From Afipia sp. OHSU_II-C1 (GTDB lineage: Bacteria > Pseudomonadota > Alphaproteobacteria > Rhizobiales > Xanthobacteraceae): a stretch of 64,000 nt of DNA. The position numbers and the translations under genes are program-made. Where the stretch lies: NCBI RefSeq assembly GCF_000497575.1, contig NZ_APJI01000016.1, forward strand, positions 1-64,000. Direction: 5' to 3'. The notes below the pieces were generated by a model. It was not told the DNA's origin. It saw only the letters and a program-made list of their open reading frames with translations, and did no database searches. Below are positions 7,610-16,139 of the stretch, one piece after another (position 1 is the stretch's first letter; each line of letters starts with the position of its first letter).

Positions 7610-9199
7610 TTAAAATCCCATCGCTGCGCCATCGCTGCGGGGATCGGTGGCGCCCTCGAACATTCCGTCGGCGTGGCGCAGGACAGCGCCCGCATGACCC
7701 ATAGTCGACGTGAAAGCCGGCAGGATCTCGATATCGTGACCGGCATCTCGCATGGCCTGAACCACCGCCGGATCGAAGCGGTCTTCCAGCTTCAGCGTCA
7801 CCGTGGCATCGCCCCATGTCTTGCCGAGCAGCCAGCGCGGCGCAGTGATCGCGGCCTGCAAGCCCTGACCGTACATGGCGTAACGGCTGAACACTGCGGA
7901 CTGGCTTTGCGGCTGACCTTCGCCGCCCATGTTGCCGTAGACCATACGGCGGCCGTCGTTGAACAGCGCCATCGCCGGATTGAGGGTGTGGAAGGGTTTG
8001 CGGCCGGGGCGCAGCGCACGGGGGCCGTCGCCGTCGAGCAGGAAGCTCGAGCCGCGGTTCTGCCAGACGATGCCCGAGTTCTCGAGCACGCAACCGGAGC
8101 CGAACTCGAAGTAAATGCTCTGGATGAAACTGACGGCGATGCCGTCCTTGTCGATCGCGCCCAGCCAGACAGTATCGCCCGGATTGACCGGCACCGGCCA
8201 GGGCAATGCGCGCTTGCGGTTGATGTTGGCGGCAAGCCCATCCAGAATTTCCGATGTCAGATAATGCTCGGCCTTTTCCGTCATCAGTGCCGGATCGCCG
8301 ACAACGCGATCGCGCACCAGGAACGCCTGCTTGGTGGCTTCGACAATGCCGTGAAGATATTCGAAGGTCTCAGCCTCCTGCACGCCGAGCCGCTCGAAGA
8401 TCGCAAGGATCATCAGCGAGGCGAGGCCCTGTGTCGGCGGCGGGAAATTATAGAGCGTCGCGCCCTTGATCGCGACTGACAGCGCGTGGCGGCGCTGCGC
8501 CTTGTGGGCGGCGAGATCGGCGAGGGTGACCGGCGAGCCGCAGCGCGCCAGATCGGCTGCGATCTCCTTCGCCAGCGCGCCGGTGTAGAAATCCATCGGG
8601 CCGTTCTTGCCGAGCCGCTTCAGCGTCGCGCCCAGCGCAGGCAGCTTCATAAGCTCGCCTTCCTTCGGAAGCTTGCCATCGAACAGGAACGTGTCGACAA
8701 AGCCCGGCGAGTCTTTCAGCTCAGCCAGCTTGGTCTCGGTCAGTTCCTGCTGTGTCGCGGTGACGGCAAAACCGTTCTCGGCAGACCACACTGCGTCTTC
8801 AACCAGCCGGGAGAGGGGGAGTTTGCCGCCCATTTCCTTGTTGATCGCGATCACTTCGGCCCAGCCGGACAGCGTGCCTGCAACGGTGTTGGCGGCAAGC
8901 GGACCGCGCGGGGGAATAGCGGACAGGCCCTTGCCCTTATAGAATTCGACCGTTGCGGCTTGTGCCGCCGCGCCGCAGCCGTCCACTGCGATCGGTGGCT
9001 TGCCGCCGGCGGAAATCAGCCAGAAGCCATCACCGCCGATCGAGTTCATGTGCGGATAGACCACCGGCAGGCTCGTTGCCATGGCCAGCGTTGCCTCAAT
9101 GGCATTGCCGCCTTCGCGCAGCACGCGCAGTCCGGCCTCAGAGGCGAGATGGTGCGGCGAGGTTACCATGCCGCGGAGGGAGCGAGGCGTATTCAGCAT
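7610..9199 (-). CDS. Gamma-glutamyltranspeptidase-fold hydrolase, possibly oxamate amidohydrolase-like (HpxW)
   Basis: Ntn-hydrolase of the gamma-glutamyltransferase family, 529 aa. Expected to self-cleave before Thr343 in PGDTVWLGAIDKDG, giving chains of about 342 and 187 residues. LREGGNAIEATLAMA and NSIGGDGFWL near the N-terminus and GGEGQPQSQ in the small chain fit the family. There is no signal peptide, so it should be cytosolic, unlike periplasmic GGT. The DTVW motif in place of the usual Thr-His suggests a sub-family distinct from true GGT. The neighbouring oxalate/formate-type carrier is compatible with an oxamate amidohydrolase role, but this is a guess. The ATG at 9199 was chosen because conserved sequence starts there. 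Confidence 0.85.
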   Translation of the reverse strand: MLNTPRSLRGMVTSPHHLASEAGLRVLREGGNAIEATLAMATSLPVVYPHMNSIGGDGFWLISAGGKPPIAVDGCGAAAQAATVEFYKGKGLSAIPPRGPLAANTVAGTLSGWAEVIAINKEMGGKLPLSRLVEDAVWSAENGFAVTATQQELTETKLAELKDSPGFVDTFLFDGKLPKEGELMKLPALGATLKRLGKNGPMDFYTGALAKEIAADLARCGSPVTLADLAAHKAQRRHALSVAIKGATLYNFPPPTQGLASLMILAIFERLGVQEAETFEYLHGIVEATKQAFLVRDRVVGDPALMTEKAEHYLTSEILDGLAANINRKRALPWPVPVNPGDTVWLGAIDKDGIAVSFIQSIYFEFGSGCVLENSGIVWQNRGSSFLLDGDGPRALRPGRKPFHTLNPAMALFNDGRRMVYGNMGGEGQPQSQSAVFSRYAMYGQGLQAAITAPRWLLGKTWGDATVTLKLEDRFDPAVVQAMRDAGHDIEILPAFTSTMGHAGAVLRHADGMFEGATDPRSDGAAMGF

Positions 9200-9250
9200 T
9201 GGTCGTATCCATGGTCCAGCGTTGATGCGCCGGCAATGGACGCGACGCTC

Positions 9251-9279
9251 TATGTAAGTGAATACTTCACTTTTGGCAA
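9251..9279 (-). promoter_or_regulatory. Promoter of the GGT-fold gene with an operator in its spacer
   Basis: On the minus strand, TTGCCA (9279-9274) and TACATA (9256-9251) are spaced by exactly 17 bases, matching a housekeeping sigma promoter in spacing. The perfect dyad AAGTGAATACTTCACTT occupies 9256-9272, filling the spacer. A repressor bound there would block RNA polymerase. The start codon is about 50 bases downstream. The regulator is unknown and is not encoded next door. Confidence 0.6.
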
Positions 9280-9284
9280 ACCGC

Positions 9285-9312
9285 AAAATGCCCGGCTTTC
9301 GCCGGGCATTTT
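9285..9312 (-). terminator. Intrinsic terminator after the MFS gene
   Basis: Perfect 12-bp inverted repeat, AAAATGCCCGGC (9285-9296) and GCCGGGCATTTT (9301-9312), loop TTTC. On the minus strand the stem ends in a T run, and it begins 21 bases after the stop of the MFS gene. It insulates that gene from the promoter just beyond. Confidence 0.85.
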
Positions 9313-9333
9313 GGCGTGGATTTGCTAAGAAAC

Positions 9334-10620
9334 CTATTCGGCGGGGGCAGCCAGAGGTATGCCGGGTGCGGCGTGCCCGAACCACGCCATTCGCCATGGT
9401 TTCAAGACGAACAGGGCGAGCAGGCCGGTCAGCACATCCATGACGATGATCAGGCCGAAGACCGGCATCCAGCTCCCGGTGGATTCACGGATCATTGCTG
9501 CAACCGGGCCGCCGAGCACAGAACCGATGCCCTGGGCCATGTAGAGAAACCCGTAATTCGTGGTCGCGTTCTTGGTGCCGAAGGTGTCGGTCAGGGTGGA
9601 GGGGAACAGCGAGAAGATCTCGCCCCAGCCAAAGAAGACGATGCCCGACAGCAGCACGAACGCAAGCGCGTTGTCGCGGAAGGCGACCATCAATGCGATG
9701 GCGATGCCTTCGAAGATAAACGCGAGGCCCATCGTATTCTCACGTCCGATGCGATCCGACACCCAGCCGAAGAATGGCCGGGTCAGTCCATTGGTGATGC
9801 GATCGATGGTGAGTGCGAGCGGCAGTGCCGCCAGACCCCAGACCATCACATTGGCGACCCCAAAATCCTTGGTGAAATTTGCGAACTGCGAAATCACCAT
9901 CAGCCCGCCGGTGGACATCATCGTCATCATGATGAACATCAGCCAGAAGATCGGTGTCTTTAGCATCTGCTTCGGTTCGTAATCGACGGCCGAGGTTGCG
10001 ACCTTGATCGAGGTCGCCGCTGCCGCGGTCTCTCCGGCTTTGGGATTGCGCAAACCGAGCGCGGCCAGAAGGCCAACGGCGCCGAGAATGATGCCGAAGG
10101 TGATAAGCGTCGACTGATACGTCGAACTCTTCAGCATGGCGTCGATCGGGAACGTGGTCAGGATCGCGCCGAAGCCATATCCGGCGGCAACCATCCCCGT
10201 GGCGAAACCGCGCCGGTCCGGGAACCAGCGCACCATCAGGCCGACGATGCCGACATAAACGATGCCGGTGCCGATGCCGCAAAACAAGCCATAGGTTGCA
10301 TAAAGCGCGGTCAGCGATGTTGCATAGGCCGAAAGTACCCATCCCAGTCCGCTCAGAACGGTGCCTGCGGCGATCAGGAGCTTTGGTCCGAAACGGTCGA
10401 TCAGCCAGCCTTGTGCCGGCGACAGCCATGTTTGCAGGACGATCAGCAACGAGAAGGTGATCTGGATCGCGGGAAGCGTTGCGCCTGTTGTGGTCTGGAA
10501 GGATTTGACGAACAGCGTCCAGACATATTGCGGGCTGGAGATCGCCATCATCGCGATGACGCCCAGCAACAGTTGAATCCAGCGCGCGTTGCTTGTCTTG
10601 AGATCGGTGGTGAGACTCAT
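9334..10620 (-). CDS. MFS transporter, oxalate/formate antiporter (OFA) family
   Basis: Inner-membrane carrier, 428 aa, about twelve membrane segments beginning at WIQLLLGVIAMMAISSPQYVW. The features fit the OFA family: a SSPQYVWTLF segment in the first helix, a long segment 6-7 loop, and symmetrical halves. Substrate is probably a small carboxylate; oxalate is possible but not shown. The ATG at 10620 follows GGAGAAAAC at a fitting distance. That ribosome site lies in one arm of a perfect palindrome. Terminated by a strong hairpin, so it is probably transcribed alone. Confidence 0.88.
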   Translation of the reverse strand: MSLTTDLKTSNARWIQLLLGVIAMMAISSPQYVWTLFVKSFQTTTGATLPAIQITFSLLIVLQTWLSPAQGWLIDRFGPKLLIAAGTVLSGLGWVLSAYATSLTALYATYGLFCGIGTGIVYVGIVGLMVRWFPDRRGFATGMVAAGYGFGAILTTFPIDAMLKSSTYQSTLITFGIILGAVGLLAALGLRNPKAGETAAAATSIKVATSAVDYEPKQMLKTPIFWLMFIMMTMMSTGGLMVISQFANFTKDFGVANVMVWGLAALPLALTIDRITNGLTRPFFGWVSDRIGRENTMGLAFIFEGIAIALMVAFRDNALAFVLLSGIVFFGWGEIFSLFPSTLTDTFGTKNATTNYGFLYMAQGIGSVLGGPVAAMIRESTGSWMPVFGLIIVMDVLTGLLALFVLKPWRMAWFGHAAPGIPLAAPAE

Positions 10621-10624
10621 GCCA

Positions 10625-10648
10625 GTTTTCTCCATGGATGGAGAAAAC
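10625..10648. promoter_or_regulatory. Perfect 24-bp palindrome over the ribosome site of the MFS gene
   Basis: Arms GTTTTCTCCAT and ATGGAGAAAAC flank a two-base centre. In the transcript the GGAG ribosome site is in the 3' arm and could pair with CUCC in the 5' arm, leaving a 4-base loop. The same sequence could be a DNA operator. The palindrome ends four bases before the start codon. Confidence 0.6.
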
Positions 10649-10739
10649 ACAGCAATGTACGTGCCACTCACCTCATCGGCGTTATGCGTTTGTGCGGTGG
10701 TGACACATGCATTTTTGAATGGAATGGAACTAGTGTTCG

Positions 10740-11738
10740 TTACACCTTGACCATCCGCTTGCCGCGGTTCTCGCCGGCCAGAAGTCCGATCAGCGCCTTT
10801 GGCGTGTTTTCCAGGCCCTTGATGATATCTTCCTGCACCTTGATCTTGCCGGCCTTCACCCAAGACTGGAGATCGGCGAGCGCGGCCTCGCGCTGGTCGT
10901 TGAAGTCGGTGAAGATGAAGCCCTGCACAGTGAGGCGTTTAACCACGATCAGTCCCGGCACGCCGCGCGGGCCGTGGGCAGGCGGTGTGCCGTCATAGGC
11001 AGAAACCGCGCCGCAGCAGGAGATGCGGCCGTGCTGGTTCATCTGAGGCAGGCAGGCCTCGAAGATATCGCCGCCGACATTGTCGAAGTAGACATCAATG
11101 CCGTTCGGCGCGGCGGCCTTCAGCGCCTTGAACACCGGCTCGGCCTTGTAATCGACGGCTGCATCGAAGCCGAGTTCAGAGACCAGCCAGTCGCACTTCT
11201 CCTTGCCGCCCGCGATGCCGACGACGCGGCAGCCCTTGATCTTGGCAATCTGGCCGACGAACGAGCCGACCGATCCGGCAGCTGCGGATACCACAACGGT
11301 TTCCCCGGCCTTCGGCTTGCCGACATTGAGCAGGCCGAAATAGGCGGTGAGACCCGCGACGCCGTAGACGCTCAACAGATTTGTGATCGGATCGATGCGC
11401 GGTACTTTGACCAGATTCTTGGCGCGCACCACGGCATAGTCCTGCCAGCCGGTATCGCCGAACACCAGATCGCCGGGGGCGAAGCCGGATGCACTGGATT
11501 TCACCACTTCAGCAATCGCACCGCCCGCCATCACGGTATTAGCCTCGACGGCGGCGCGATAGGTCGCACCCTGCATCCAGGCCCGGTTGGCGGCGTCGAG
11601 CGAGATGTAAAGCACCCGCAACAGGACCTCGCCGTCCTTCGGCTCGGGAATGGCGGCTTCCGCCATTTTGAAATTCTGCGGCAACAGCTTGCCGGTGGGC
11701 TTTTCGACCAGCAGGATCTGGCGATTGGTCTGTGTCAT
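10740..11738 (-). CDS. NADP-dependent oxidoreductase, zinc-independent MDR family (CurA-like)
   Basis: Medium-chain dehydrogenase/reductase, 332 aa. The nucleotide site is AAAGSVGSFVGQIAKIKG, and YFDNVGGDIFEACLPQMNQ is typical of CurA/leukotriene B4 dehydrogenase-like alkenal reductases. Zinc-binding Cys/His residues of alcohol dehydrogenases are absent. It should reduce alpha,beta-unsaturated carbonyls with NADPH in the cytosol. The ATG at 11738 is preceded by GGAGGAG; a more upstream ATG would add unrelated sequence. It is divergent from hpnP, with 237 bases between them. Confidence 0.88.
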   Translation of the reverse strand: MTQTNRQILLVEKPTGKLLPQNFKMAEAAIPEPKDGEVLLRVLYISLDAANRAWMQGATYRAAVEANTVMAGGAIAEVVKSSASGFAPGDLVFGDTGWQDYAVVRAKNLVKVPRIDPITNLLSVYGVAGLTAYFGLLNVGKPKAGETVVVSAAAGSVGSFVGQIAKIKGCRVVGIAGGKEKCDWLVSELGFDAAVDYKAEPVFKALKAAAPNGIDVYFDNVGGDIFEACLPQMNQHGRISCCGAVSAYDGTPPAHGPRGVPGLIVVKRLTVQGFIFTDFNDQREAALADLQSWVKAGKIKVQEDIIKGLENTPKALIGLLAGENRGKRMVKV

Positions 11739-11802
11739 GGGGCTCCTCCGCAGGGCTCGTGTCTTTTTGTCCCGCGACGATAGCAGCCTTTGATAAGGGA
11801 TT

Positions 11803-11836
11803 GGAACCGGCGGAACCAAACCGTTGAACGAAGGTT
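11803..11836 (+). promoter_or_regulatory. Candidate EcfG (general stress) promoter upstream of hpnP
   Basis: GGAAC at 11812-11816, a 16-base spacer, then GGTT at 11833-11836, which is one base off the GGAAC-N16/17-CGTT pattern of EcfG promoters. A second GGAAC at 11803 and CGTT at 11822 are spaced by only 14. It lies about 140 bases before hpnP. In Rhodopseudomonas palustris hpnP is known to respond to EcfG, which supports the reading. The rest of the 237-base gap shows nothing else convincing. Confidence 0.4.
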
Positions 11837-11975
11837 GTTCTTGGAATGGTCCGCAGCTTGCTTATCTGAGTATGGCTGCGCTGAGCGCGGGTCTGCTTAC
11901 TCGGAAGCGCCCTAATCTCACCGGAATTGTGGCCCGTTCTTAGCGCAACTGCACATCTCGAGAGCAGGGGGCCTG

Positions 11976-13562
11976 ATGAGAGACGTGGTAAGTCCTTCCC
12001 TTCGCCGTATCCTTTGTGTTTTTCCCAGATATTCCCCCTCATTTGGCACTTTCGAATACGCATACCCCCTGACCGACGGCGTTCAGGCTTTCATGCCCCC
12101 GCAGGGCCTGCTGCTGATCGCGGCCTCGCTTCCGGCGGGCTGGGAGGTCCGTTTTCTTGATGAGAACATCCGGGCGGCGACCGATGAGGACTTCATCTGG
12201 GCCGATGCGGTGTTCGTCAGCGGCATGCATATCCAGCGGCCGCAGATCAACGACATTTGCCGGCGGGCGCACGAACATGATCTTGCGGTGGCGCTCGGCG
12301 GTCCCTCGGTCAGCGCGTGCCCGGAATATTATCCGGACTTCGACTACCTGCATGTGGGCGAACTCGGCGACGCAACCTATGAGTTGTTCCGGCGTCTTGG
12401 GCGGGATTCCGCGCGGCCTGACCGGCAGGTGGTGCTGACCACGAAAGAGCGCCGCGAGATGTCGGAGTTTCCGCTTCCCGCCTATGAGCTGCTCCCGCTC
12501 AATAAATACTTCATCGGCAGCATCCAGTTCTCGTCGGGCTGTCCCTATCAGTGCGAATTCTGCGACATCCCGGCGCTTTACGGCCGCAACCCGCGCCTCA
12601 AGTCGCCGGAGCAGGTGATTGCTGAACTGGATAAAATGCTGGAGTGCGGTCTCGCCGGTGCGGTTTACTTCGTCGACGACAATTTCATCGGCAACCGGAA
12701 AGCAACGCTGGATCTGCTGCCGCATCTGGTCGAATGGCAGAAGCGCAACGGATATTCGATTCAGTTCGCCTGTGAGGCGACACTGAACATCGCCAAGCGT
12801 CCAGAAATCCTGTCGCTGATGCGCGACGCTTACTTCACGACATTGTTCGCGGGAATCGAAACTCCGGACCCCGATGCGCTGAAAGCGATGTCGAAGCAGC
12901 ACAATATGATGGTGCCGATCCTGGAGGGTGTGCAGACGCTGAACAGCTACGGACTGGAAGTCGTGTCCGGCATTATTCTCGGCCTCGATACCGACAAGGT
13001 CGACGCGGGCGAGGGCATTCTCGAATTCATCGACCAGTCCCAGATTCCGCTGCTGACCATCAATCTGCTGCAGGCCCTGCCGCGCACACCGCTGTATGAC
13101 CGGCTGAAGCGCGAGGGCCGTCTGATCGAGGACAGCGATCGCGATTCCAACGTCGATTTCTTCCTCCCCTACGAACACGTCGTCTCGACATGGCGGGAAT
13201 GTATGGGCCGGGCCTACACGCCAGAGAGGCTGTTCGCGCGGTTCGAGCATCAGGTGCGCGAGACCTATCCGAACCGCTTCCAGCCGCCGAACAGCAAGCA
13301 GCGTCTGTCCTGGCGCAACATCAAGCGCGGCATGACGATGCTCTCCAACATCATCTGGCATGTCGGGATGAAGAGCGACTATCGCCGCGAGTTCTGGAAG
13401 TTCGCATGGCCGCGCCTGAAAACCGGCGATATCGAGCGCGTCATCAGCGTTGGTCTGGTCGCGCACCATCTGATAGTGTTCGCCCGGGACGCCTCAAGCG
13501 GGCAGCAGAATGCATCGTATTATTCGACCAGATTGCGGGACATGCCTGTCGCCGCTGAATGA
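11976..13562 (+). CDS. hpnP: Hopanoid C-2 methylase HpnP (B12-binding radical SAM)
   Basis: Radical SAM methylase, 528 aa, predicted to add a methyl at C-2 of the hopanoid A ring using methylcobalamin and SAM. The N-terminal 130 residues form a cobalamin-binding domain (PLTDGVQAFMPPQGLLLIAA, ALGGPSVSACPEYYP). The iron-sulfur motif is CPYQCEFC around residue 190. The C-terminus after about 370 is the DUF4070-type extension. Length and opening sequence match HpnP rather than the C-3 methylase HpnR or HpnJ. Its position at the head of the hopanoid genes agrees. Start: ATG at 11976 after GGGGG. Confidence 0.82.
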   Translation: MRDVVSPSLRRILCVFPRYSPSFGTFEYAYPLTDGVQAFMPPQGLLLIAASLPAGWEVRFLDENIRAATDEDFIWADAVFVSGMHIQRPQINDICRRAHEHDLAVALGGPSVSACPEYYPDFDYLHVGELGDATYELFRRLGRDSARPDRQVVLTTKERREMSEFPLPAYELLPLNKYFIGSIQFSSGCPYQCEFCDIPALYGRNPRLKSPEQVIAELDKMLECGLAGAVYFVDDNFIGNRKATLDLLPHLVEWQKRNGYSIQFACEATLNIAKRPEILSLMRDAYFTTLFAGIETPDPDALKAMSKQHNMMVPILEGVQTLNSYGLEVVSGIILGLDTDKVDAGEGILEFIDQSQIPLLTINLLQALPRTPLYDRLKREGRLIEDSDRDSNVDFFLPYEHVVSTWRECMGRAYTPERLFARFEHQVRETYPNRFQPPNSKQRLSWRNIKRGMTMLSNIIWHVGMKSDYRREFWKFAWPRLKTGDIERVISVGLVAHHLIVFARDASSGQQNASYYSTRLRDMPVAAE

Positions 13563-13607
13563 TGTGCGCATGACGGCTGCGCCGGCCGTCCTGCCGTCAG
13601 AACATTC

Positions 13608-14795
13608 ATGAAACAGCCATCGGTTTACGACGTCGTTGTCCTCGGTGGAGGCGCGGCGGGTTTGATGTGCGCCGGCATTGCCGGTGGCCGCGGCCGGCGC
13701 GTGGCTGTGATCGAGCAGGCGAAGCGGCCCGCCGAGAAAATTCGCATTTCCGGCGGCGGCCGCTGCAATTTCACCAACCTGCACACCACGCCCGCGAACT
13801 TCCTGTCCCGCAATCCGCATTTCTGCAAATCCGCGCTGAGCGGATACACCCAGCACGATTTCATCGCGCTGGTTGAGAAGCACCGCATCGCCTATCATGA
13901 GAAGACGCGCGGGCAATTGTTCTGCGACGACTCCTCGCAGCGGATCATCGACATGCTGCTCGATGAGTGCGCCGCCGCAGGTGTGACGCTGTATCCGGGC
14001 ACAAGGATTTCAACAGTCGCAAAGGGTGAGGGCGGATTCTCCATCGTCACCGATCGCGGCGAGATTCGCGGGCAATCGCTGGTGATCGCCACAGGCGGTC
14101 CTTCGATTCCGAAAATGGGATCGAGCGGTATCGGCTACAAAATCGCCGAGCAGTTCGGCCTCAAGATCATCCCGCCGCGCGCAGGACTGGTGCCGCTGAC
14201 GTTCGACGAAGCGCTGCTGGCGCGGTCAAAGGATCTCGCAGGTGTCGCGGTCGATGCCGTGGTGAGTTGCGACGGGGTGCAGTTTGACGAGGCGATGCTG
14301 TTTACCCATCGCGGATTGAGCGGTCCGGCGATCCTGCAAATTTCGTCGTACTGGCGCGACGGCGATGACATTCAGATCGATATGGTGCCGGGCGTTGATG
14401 TGTTCGCGGCGCTGAAAGAGTTGCGGCGCGATCATCCTCGCCAGGAGCTGGCGACCGGGCTTGCGCGGCTATTGCCGTCGCGGCTTGCGCAGAGGATCGC
14501 AGAGGCAGGCGGTGGAGTGTCGCGAATGGCGGACATGTCCGACCGCCAATTGCAGGCGGTGGCTGCGCTCGTGAACCGGTGGCAGGTGACGCCGCGCGGG
14601 ACCGAAGGCTACCGGACAGCGGAGGTAACGCTGGGCGGGGTCGACACGGCAGAACTGTCGTCAAAGACTTTTGAAACGAGATCCGTTCCGGGACTGTTTT
14701 TTATCGGCGAGGTGATCGACGTCACCGGCCATCTTGGCGGTTTCAATTTCCAGTGGGCCTGGTCATCGGGGTTTGCCGCTGGTCAGAATGTGTGA
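13608..14795 (+). CDS. FAD/NAD(P)-dependent flavoprotein, HI0933/YhiN family
   Basis: Predicted cytosolic flavoprotein, 395 aa. N-terminal FAD motif VVVLGGGAAGLMCAG, the family hallmark RISGGGRCNFTN near residue 48, and the C-terminal GEVIDVTGHLGGFNFQWAWSSG. The physiological reaction of this family is poorly known; some members reduce bile-acid enones (BaiN) or act on aminoketones. It lies 45 bases after hpnP and ahead of hpnB, on the same strand, so a redox role in hopanoid modification is possible but unproven. The translation starts at the ATG at 13608. Confidence 0.88.
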   Translation: MKQPSVYDVVVLGGGAAGLMCAGIAGGRGRRVAVIEQAKRPAEKIRISGGGRCNFTNLHTTPANFLSRNPHFCKSALSGYTQHDFIALVEKHRIAYHEKTRGQLFCDDSSQRIIDMLLDECAAAGVTLYPGTRISTVAKGEGGFSIVTDRGEIRGQSLVIATGGPSIPKMGSSGIGYKIAEQFGLKIIPPRAGLVPLTFDEALLARSKDLAGVAVDAVVSCDGVQFDEAMLFTHRGLSGPAILQISSYWRDGDDIQIDMVPGVDVFAALKELRRDHPRQELATGLARLLPSRLAQRIAEAGGGVSRMADMSDRQLQAVAALVNRWQVTPRGTEGYRTAEVTLGGVDTAELSSKTFETRSVPGLFFIGEVIDVTGHLGGFNFQWAWSSGFAAGQNV

Positions 14796-14801
14796 CGGGT
14801 T

Positions 14802-14835
14802 CCCCGAAATCGTCGGGGCGCGTTTTGGCGCCAAA
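14802..14835 (+). promoter_or_regulatory. Small stem and TTTGGCGCCAAA palindrome upstream of hpnB
   Basis: CCCCGA and TCGGGG (14802-14818) form a six-base stem just after the flavoprotein stop, without a T run. A perfect 12-base palindrome TTTGGCGCCAAA follows at 14824-14835. Both lie in the 174-base gap before hpnB and could be a weak terminator and an operator. No other signal is evident in the gap. Confidence 0.35.
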
Positions 14836-14969
14836 CACCCCAATAAACAACTGAAATCACACGAATATTTCATCCCAATGGAGGATTGTCTTAAGGGCCG
14901 CGAACCTGCTAATCGACTGCGGCGGAGGCCCACCGTTGCCGCCGTCCCAAACCTGCTCGCGAGCCCGAA

Positions 14970-16139
14970 TTGTCCGCTGAAATACCATTGGTCACCGCTG
15001 CCGTAGCCTTGGCGATCTGGGTCTATCTGATTGTGGCCCGGGGCGACTTCTGGCGAACGCAGAAGTTCGATGACCTTGCGCCTGCGCCCGGCTTCATGAC
15101 CTGGCCGTCGATCGTTGTCGTCGTGCCGGCACGCGATGAGGCTGCGGGCGTCGGCGCCTGCGTGACCTCGATCCTGAGCCAGTCCTATCCCGGCACGTTG
15201 TCGATGATCCTGGTCGACGATCAAAGCCAGGACGGCACCTCGCAGATCGCAATCAATGCTGCGGCAGCGATCGGCGCATCGGATCGCCTCACGGTGCTGC
15301 AAGGCCGCCCGCTGGCGCCCGGCTGGACCGGCAAGCTCTGGGCGGTCAAGCAGGGGCTCACGCTGGTCGAAAGCAGCACGGCGCAGCCTGAATATGTTCT
15401 TCTGACGGATGCCGACATCGTCTACTCCGGTGACGTGCTGATGCGGCTGGTGGCCCGCGCACAGAACGAAAAACTCGCGATGACGTCGATCATGGCGACG
15501 CTCCGCTGTGAGAGCTTCGCCGAAAAGTATCTGATCCCGGCCTTCATCTTCTTCTTCGGAATGCTTTATCCGTTCGGCTGGGTGCGCAGCCGCACGCGTT
15601 CGACTGGCGCGGCGGCAGGCGGCTGCATTCTTGCGCGATGGGACGCGCTGAAGAACGCTGGCGGCATCGACGCCATTCGCGGATCGCTGATTGACGACTG
15701 CGCGCTCGGGGCGCGGCTGAAGACGCAGGGACCGGTGTGGCTCGGTTTCTCGCAGCACGTCAAAAGCGTTCGGGCGTCGGATACCGTCGCTGATGTCGGG
15801 CGGATGATTTCGCGCTCGGCCTATGCGCAATTGCGCTATTCGCTGGTGCTTCTGATCGGCACGATCATCGCGATGAGTGTCGTGTTCCTTGCGCCGGTCC
15901 TTATCGCGTTGTTCGGTCACGGTCTTGCGGCGGTATTTGCGGCGGCCGCGTGGCTGCTGATGGCGCTCGCGTTCCAGCCCACGCTGCGGTACTATGGGCA
16001 GTCGGCTCTTTGGGGACCGGCGCTTCCCGCAATCGCAGTCGCTTACATGGTGTTCACGGTCAACTCCGCGATCCAGCATTTTCAGGGGCGTGGCGGAATG
16101 TGGAAAGGCCGCGCTCAGGCACAGGTGTCCAGTTCGTAA
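14970..16139 (+). CDS. hpnB: Hopene-associated glycosyltransferase HpnB
   Basis: Family 2 glycosyltransferase, 389 aa. The GT2 core is VVVPARDEAAGVGACVTSIL with ILVDDQSQDGTS, then the DXD-type acidic site LLTDADIVYS. Several membrane segments are predicted: one at the N-terminus and at least three in the C-terminal part. No ATG exists near the start; a TTG at 14970 gives MSAEIPLVTAA and runs into the first membrane segment, but its ribosome site is weak. The stop TAA overlaps the ATG of hpnC. The HpnB product in hopanoid synthesis is not well defined. Confidence 0.88.
   Translation: MSAEIPLVTAAVALAIWVYLIVARGDFWRTQKFDDLAPAPGFMTWPSIVVVVPARDEAAGVGACVTSILSQSYPGTLSMILVDDQSQDGTSQIAINAAAAIGASDRLTVLQGRPLAPGWTGKLWAVKQGLTLVESSTAQPEYVLLTDADIVYSGDVLMRLVARAQNEKLAMTSIMATLRCESFAEKYLIPAFIFFFGMLYPFGWVRSRTRSTGAAAGGCILARWDALKNAGGIDAIRGSLIDDCALGARLKTQGPVWLGFSQHVKSVRASDTVADVGRMISRSAYAQLRYSLVLLIGTIIAMSVVFLAPVLIALFGHGLAAVFAAAAWLLMALAFQPTLRYYGQSALWGPALPAIAVAYMVFTVNSAIQHFQGRGGMWKGRAQAQVSSS

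Noticed and set aside
11976-13562. Identity as HpnR (C-3 methylase) or HpnJ
   Set aside because: The opening sequence, length and C-terminal DUF4070-type part fit HpnP better, and HpnP is common in this family.
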